Positions 59,220 through 64,000 of a stretch of DNA of 64,000 nt are shown here, piece after piece. Position numbers and translations under genes: made by a program. The DNA is taken from positions 529,263,008-529,327,007 of the forward strand of contig NC_134353.1 in the NCBI RefSeq assembly GCF_048569485.1, written 5' to 3'. This DNA is from Anomaloglossus baeobatrachus (lineage: Eukaryota > Chordata > Amphibia > Anura > Aromobatidae). The notes under the pieces are model-generated. The model worked only from the letters and a program-made list of their open reading frames with translations. It made no database searches and was not told where the DNA came from. Numbering within the stretch: position 1 is the stretch's first letter; every line of letters begins with the position of its first letter.

Positions 59220-59565
59220 TTAAAGGGAATCTGTCACCAGGTTTTTGCTCCCCCATCTGAGAGCAGCATGATGTAGAGATAGAGACCCTGACTCCAGCGA
59301 CGTGTCACTTACTGAGCTGTTTGCTGTCATTTTGATAAAATCAATGTTTTCACTGCTGCAGATCTAGCAGTTAAACAGAGCTCATGAATATGCTGGACTA
59401 CCTGACAGCAGGCCAAGCAGTCCTCTAATTATAATCTACTGCTGATTAATCAGTGATTTTATCAAAACTACACTAAGCAGCCCAGTAAGTGACACCTCTA
59501 GAATCAGGGGGTCTGCCTTTATGTTATGCTGAAAAGGCAAAAACCTTGTGACAGATTCCCTTTAA
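59220..59565. mobile_element. T2/Kolobok-type MITE
   Basis: The ends TTAAAGGGAATCTGTCACCA and the complement of TTAAAGGGAATCTGTCACAA pair, with inner arms around GCAGCATGATGTA and TGATTTTATCAAAA. TTAA lies at both borders. Confidence 0.88.
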
Positions 59566-59935
59566 GTAGCAAACTATTGTGCACAAGCGCCTCTCACTTA
59601 TTAGGCTGTGCATTGTAGTTTCAATGCAATCAGTACTTTCACAGCAGGAGATCAGCTCAGGTGACAAGCTGTCAGGCTAATCTATGTAAGCCCAACCACT
59701 GAGTAGCAGCTTGCTCACAATGCACAGTGTATACAGGAAGCTGTCAATCAGAAGTTTAGGTGGGGTTATAGACAGCTCAGAAGTCTTTGCTCTGCTACAT
59801 CTACATCAGACAAAACAAGAATGAAAACTGCACCACATAGTCCATTACGTTATACATCCTTGGAATCAGGCTACTGCCCTATGTTAGGCTGCTCTCAGAT
59901 TATATAGCAAAAACCTGCTGACAGATTCCTTTTAA
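59562..59935. mobile_element. T2-type MITE, one good end
   Basis: The right end is the complement of TTAAAAGGAATCTGTCAGCA, with CTGAGAGCAGCCTAACAT inside. The left part starts at the shared TTAA but is diverged. Confidence 0.6.
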
Positions 59936-60051
59936 TAAGACATGAGGGAATCATCAAAACACAAAACTATTTTACATGCCTTCTACATGTAGTACTTTAG
60001 GTTAAGAATACGCTAAGTGGAGCATGTCAAATTTCCTTTCCTCACTAATCA

Positions 60052-60335
60052 TTAAAGGGAATCTGTCAGCAGGTTTTTGTTACCCCATCTGAGAGCAGCA
60101 TAATGTTTTCTCTGCTGTAGATCTGGCAGTTATACAGAGCTCACGAATATGCTGGACTACCTGGCAGCATGCCAAGTAGTCCTCTAATGATAATCTACCA
60201 CTGATTAAACAGTGATTTTATTAAAACTACACTAAGCAGATCAGTGACACACCGCTGGAATCAGGATCTTTGCCACTATGTGCTGCTGCTGTTAGCTGAT
60301 TAGGTGGCAAAAGCCTGTTGACAGATTCCATTTAA
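60052..60335. mobile_element. T2/Kolobok-type MITE
   Basis: The ends TTAAAGGGAATCTGTCAGCA and the complement of TTTAAATGGAATCTGTCAAC pair. The interior (GCTCACGAATATGCTGGACT) is about 85 percent like 59220-59565 by eye, so they are the same subfamily. Confidence 0.82.
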
Positions 60336-61025
60336 AGTTAACCAATCACCAGGATTTTCTTATACAACCTAAAGCCTATACTGGCACTATCATGCTGATT
60401 CTATACATATCTTTAGTTGTTCGCTAGGATGTATAGGTTTTGAAACACAAGCAAGTAAAGCTTGTAAAATGAACAGTCTTTTGAGCAGCTGTAACAACTA
60501 ATAGCTGGGGTGGGTTTGATAGTGATTTCCGCCCCCTGCCTGTCCGTCCTGCAACTATTATTTATGCTAATTCCATTATAGAAGGTTTTTTTTACTAATG
60601 GTTGTGGCTAAATCATGGTGGCTAAAAGGACCTGTGCTGATGTCATACCCATGTGACCAGAAGGGGCAGGGCCTCGGCCAACATAGCTGATACCAGGAAG
60701 CACATTTTGTTCTGTTGGCGGAGAGCCCCGCCCCTTCTGGTCACATGGGTATGACGTCAGCAACCTGCTATAATAGAATTAGCATAAATAATAGATAGTG
60801 GGAGTATGGACAGGCAGGGGGGCGGAAAGCACCATGAATACCCACCTCAGCTATTAGCTGCTATCACTCAAGCAGCTGTTAATTTTACAATCTTTACTTT
60901 CTTGGATTTCAAAACCTCAACATCCGAGCTGACCACTAACGGTATGTATAGAATCTGGCTGACAGTGCCAGTATAGCACTGGCTTTAGTTTATATAGGAA
61001 AATCCTGGTGATTGGTGCTCTTTAA
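60332..61025. mobile_element. T2/Kolobok-type MITE
   Basis: The ends TTAAAGTTAACCAATCACCA and the complement of TTAAAGAGCACCAATCACCA pair, with arms containing GGTCACATGGGTATGAC and CCTATACTGGCACTATCA. It shares the border TTAA with the preceding element. Same family as 20143-20758. Confidence 0.88.
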
Positions 61026-61126
61026 GGCCCCCATTTACATTAGACTAATGTCAGCCGAACCCATAGATAGTCTAACGTGTATGGTTACACATGAGGTCGA
61101 TTATGGTAAGGATCTAGAATGCCAAA

Positions 61127-63209
61127 TTTAATCCTTTAATGACCGCGGGCGGTAAAATTTTGTCCTAGCGGTCATAGGATTAATCTAGGATTAATCAGCG
61201 CACATCTCAGCTGATTTATATAGCTGAGATGTGTGCCTGCCAGGCACGAGCGGAATAGTTATCCGCCCGTGCCATTTAACCCCTTAAATGGCGCTGTCAC
61301 TAAATGACAGCGTCATTATAACCGCAATCGCGGTAAACTTTTACATACCGCCGAAACTGGAAGTCAAGTGGCATGATCACATGACTTCCGGTGGTTGTCA
61401 TGGTAGCACAGGGTCATGTGATGACTCCTGTAGCTCACGACTCACTTACTGTTTCACCTGGCCGAGAGCTGTGTGAGACAGCAAATGAGTATATCTGCTG
61501 TTCACAGCTGTGTAGCTGTGATCAGCAGATATGGAAGAGCAATCAGACAGTTGATCCATAGAGCCCCCTAGGGGACCTAGTAAAATTAAAAAAAAAAAAA
61601 GTTTTAAAAAATTAAAAACCTAAAAGTTCAAATAACCCCCCTTTCGCCCCATTAAAAATTAAAGAATTAATAAAATAAAAATATACACATACAGTGGAAC
61701 CTTGCTTAACGAGAACAATCCGTTCTGGGAGTGTGCTTGTTAACCAAGTTACTCGTACAGCAGAGCAAGATTTCCCATAGGAAATCATTGCAATGCTGAC
61801 AATTCGTTCCACAATGTGTTAAATGTCCCATCCTGGTCCCCTATTCTATCATTCCACACATGTACAAACACACACATGAACACACATGCACACACATGAA
61901 CACACACATATTATATGCTCACCTTACCTTCCGTTCCATCGCCGGTCTCCTGGGACTTGCTGTTCTCCGGTGCGGGCCGTGTATGAGGTAACCATAACGA
62001 CACGGAACTTCCTTCCAGAGCGCTGATGTCAAAGGCAGAGCCGCTTGCCTTTGATTGGCCAGCGCGCTGCCTTTGACAAGCGGTGACAGGAACCAGGAAG
62101 TTCCTGATTCGTTGCTATGGATGCCGATGCCTGGAGTGGAGCGGAGCGGCGCACTACAGGACCCAAGAGACCGGCGATGAATCAGAAGGTACACATATTA
62201 TATGCTCACCTTACCTTCCGTTCCACCGCCGGCCTCATGGTACTTGTAGTTTGCCGTGGTGTACCCGGGAACTACAAGAACCATGAGGCCAGCGGTGGAA
62301 CGGAAGGTAAGGTGAGCATAATACTGTATGTGTGTGCGTGCGTGTGTGTTTGTGCGTACATGTGTGTGTTTGTGTGGACTGCAAGTGCGGGTTAGAGCGC
62401 GGTGGATGGACGGAACCGGAAGTGTGTGCAGTGAGGATTTCGCTCGTACAGCAAAGCTTTCTCGTAAATCGGGTTACAAATTTACAGAAAGCTTTGCTTG
62501 TTAAGCGAAATTCTCGTTAAGTGGGTTACTTGTTAAGCGAGGTTCCACTGTATTTGGTATCGCCGCGTTCAGAAACGCCCGATCAAAATCTAAAATCAAT
62601 TAAGATGATCGGTAAACGGCGTAGAGGCAAAAAAATTCCAAACGCCAAAATTACGTTTTTCGGTCACCACAAATTTTGCGCTAAATGCAATAACAGGCAA
62701 TCGAAACGTATCCTCTGCGCAAAAATGGTACTGTTAAAAAACGTCAGCTTGAGACGCAAAAAATAAGCCATCACTGAGCCATGGATGCCGAAAATTGAGA
62801 ACGATACAGGTCATGGAATAGGACTTAAAATGTGCGCACTTTTTTCGGAAAAATGTTTTTTAACCCCTTAGATAAAAGTAAATTCATGTTTGATGTCTAC
62901 GAACTCGCAACGACCGGAGGCATCAGACTCACACATCAGTTTTACCATATAGTGAACACAGCGAATAAAATATCTCAAAAACAGTGCTATTGCCCTTTTT
63001 TTTGCAATTTTGTCGCTTTTTGAATTTTTTTGCCTTTTTCCAGTAGACTATGGTAAAACTCATGGCTTTCATTTAAAAGTACAGCTCGTTACGCAAATAA
63101 CGAGCCCCCACATGACCATATTGACTGAAAAATAAATAAGTTAAGTCTCTCTGAAGAATAGCGAAATAAAAAAAAAAGGAAAGCGCAAAAATTGTTGTGA
63201 AGGGGTTAA
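61127..63209. mobile_element. Long TTAA-bounded repeat with nested mariner-type MITE
   Basis: It is a copy, in reverse orientation, of the family at 21191-22458: TTAATCCTTTAATGACCGCG on the left, AAGGGGTTAA on the right, with GTGATCATG and TTACCATATAGTG phrases in order. It is interrupted at 61690-62552 by a mariner-type MITE. Confidence 0.82.
61692..62550. mobile_element. Mariner-type MITE, nested
   Basis: The ends CAGTGGAACCTTGCTTAACG and the complement of CAGTGGAACCTCGCTTAACA are flanked by TA (61690-61691, 62551-62552). The uninterrupted sequence at the same site is seen in the copy at 21191 (around 21858), which proves the borders. Confidence 0.93.
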
Positions 63210-63232
63210 ACTGCTGATCCTATTTTTGTTTT

Positions 63233-63687
63233 TTAAAAAGGGAATCTGACAGTAAGTTCAACCTTCCTAAGCATTCTATAAGGGCATGCAGTCATACAAA
63301 GTTGAAAGAAAATGATACCTGACTGTTAAAATCTATGTACTGTACATAGATCTCCAAGAGACTCTGTCTAAAGAGCTTATTTTAAATTATAGAAGTTCCA
63401 GTGTGAGACAAGTAGATTGTCTCACACTGGAAGGAAAGCAGACTGTCAGTTTTTATATGTCTCATACTGGTACCGTCACCTTTCATTTGAAATAAGCTTT
63501 AGAGGCAGATGCTCATGGAGATCCATCTCTGGCCCATAGAACTTATCAGCTCTTTTAAAAATAAGAAAAATGTGGATTTCTCTGGAATAAGACTTTGCAT
63601 CACAGATATCAAGGTGTCTTTTTACACAGATGTGTATAACGTGCATGGCCATTAAGATGGCTTAGGAAGGTTGACAAATTCCCTTAA
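63233..63687. mobile_element. T2/Kolobok-type MITE
   Basis: The ends TTAAAAAGGGAATCTGACAG and the complement of TTAAGGGAATTTGTCAACCT pair, both followed by CAACCTTCCTAAGC. The interior has CAGTGTGAGACAA and its inverse. TTAA lies at both borders. Confidence 0.88.
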
Positions 63688-63808
63688 GAGATAAGTAACT
63701 TCAGAGATGTCTGGCAGTGGCTATGTAATAAAGTGCACTCGAGTGCTTGGAAGAGCGAGCGCTCCTGTATAGGTTAAAAGCTGGAGAGATAGCTGCGGCC
63801 GACAGTTA

Positions 63809-63902
63809 TTTAACCCTAGAACACATACCTGGGGCCTCGCAGGCCTGCTAGGTTACTTTTTTTGTATTGTAGAATTCTATGGTTGCGCGTTCTAGGGTTA
63901 AA
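63809..63902. mobile_element. Very short palindromic element, TTAACCCTAGAAC ends
   Basis: The 94-bp unit has inverted ends TTTAACCCTAGAACRC and the complementary GCGTTCTAGGGTTAA. TTAA borders suggest a minimal TTAA-target MITE. Confidence 0.6.
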
Positions 63903-64000
63903 GTGCATAGAAGACTTTAGATTTCTATGTTTGCAATATCTGAAAGTCATTTGCGACAGATGCCCAAGGCAACATGCCTGGGACCTGAAGATTCACTGCA

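Overview
This is a repeat-rich vertebrate nuclear window, most likely from an anuran amphibian. That assignment is an inference. It rests on the dense population of MITEs that begin TTAAAGGG and sit between TTAA sites (the T2/Kolobok type well known from frogs), together with Penelope-like, L1/Tx1-like, CR1, L2-like, Tc1, hAT and Harbinger-type elements, and on long introns filled with these elements. There is no bacterial-style operon, CRISPR array, rRNA gene or functional tRNA gene.

One host gene runs through the window on the minus strand: the 3' half of a DENND4-family gene, best matched from memory to DENND4C (a RAB10 guanine-nucleotide exchange factor). I could place 16 consecutive coding exons from 58939 down to the stop codon at 12029-12031. 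All 15 introns are GT-AG, and the reading phase is conserved across every junction, giving 1127 codons plus a stop. The 5' half of the gene (DENN domains, promoter) lies beyond 64000. The 3' UTR probably begins at 12028 and its end is not fixed.

Everything else is mobile or repeated DNA. From left to right: a broken Penelope-like element with a Harbinger-type MITE inside it (414-2698); a MITE carrying a 35-bp minisatellite (3122-3931); T2-type and TWA-target MITEs through the 3' flank and the small introns; a group of four fold-back elements at 16.8-18.1, 30.2, 30.7 and 33.3 kb; a broken Tc1 element (33965-35607); a tRNA-derived SINE split by a 3.1-kb hAT element that itself holds another MITE, a second copy of the 35-bp minisatellite and a 12-copy 40-bp array (39822-43160); a CR1 LINE inside an L2-like LINE (48-50.6 kb); four mariner-type MITEs; an L1-type LINE with an inverted 5' end next to an exact 209-bp duplication (54.1-57.6 kb); and a dense T2 cluster (58.3-63.7 kb).

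The most interesting signal is the fold-back group. Each copy is flanked by a direct repeat of about 15-16 bp, as expected for retrotransposition. Each contains, in one or both arms, the conserved core of a type I hammerhead ribozyme (CTGANGA, a GC-rich stem II, GAAA, then a very short self-complementary stem III such as ACGCGT). The copy at 30278-30332 (minus) has every core nucleotide. Hammerheads with such tiny stem III are known from Penelope-like elements and small retrozymes, so I read these as short non-autonomous hammerhead retroelements with an inverted-dimer structure. The identification is mine from reading the sequence and needs a structure search.
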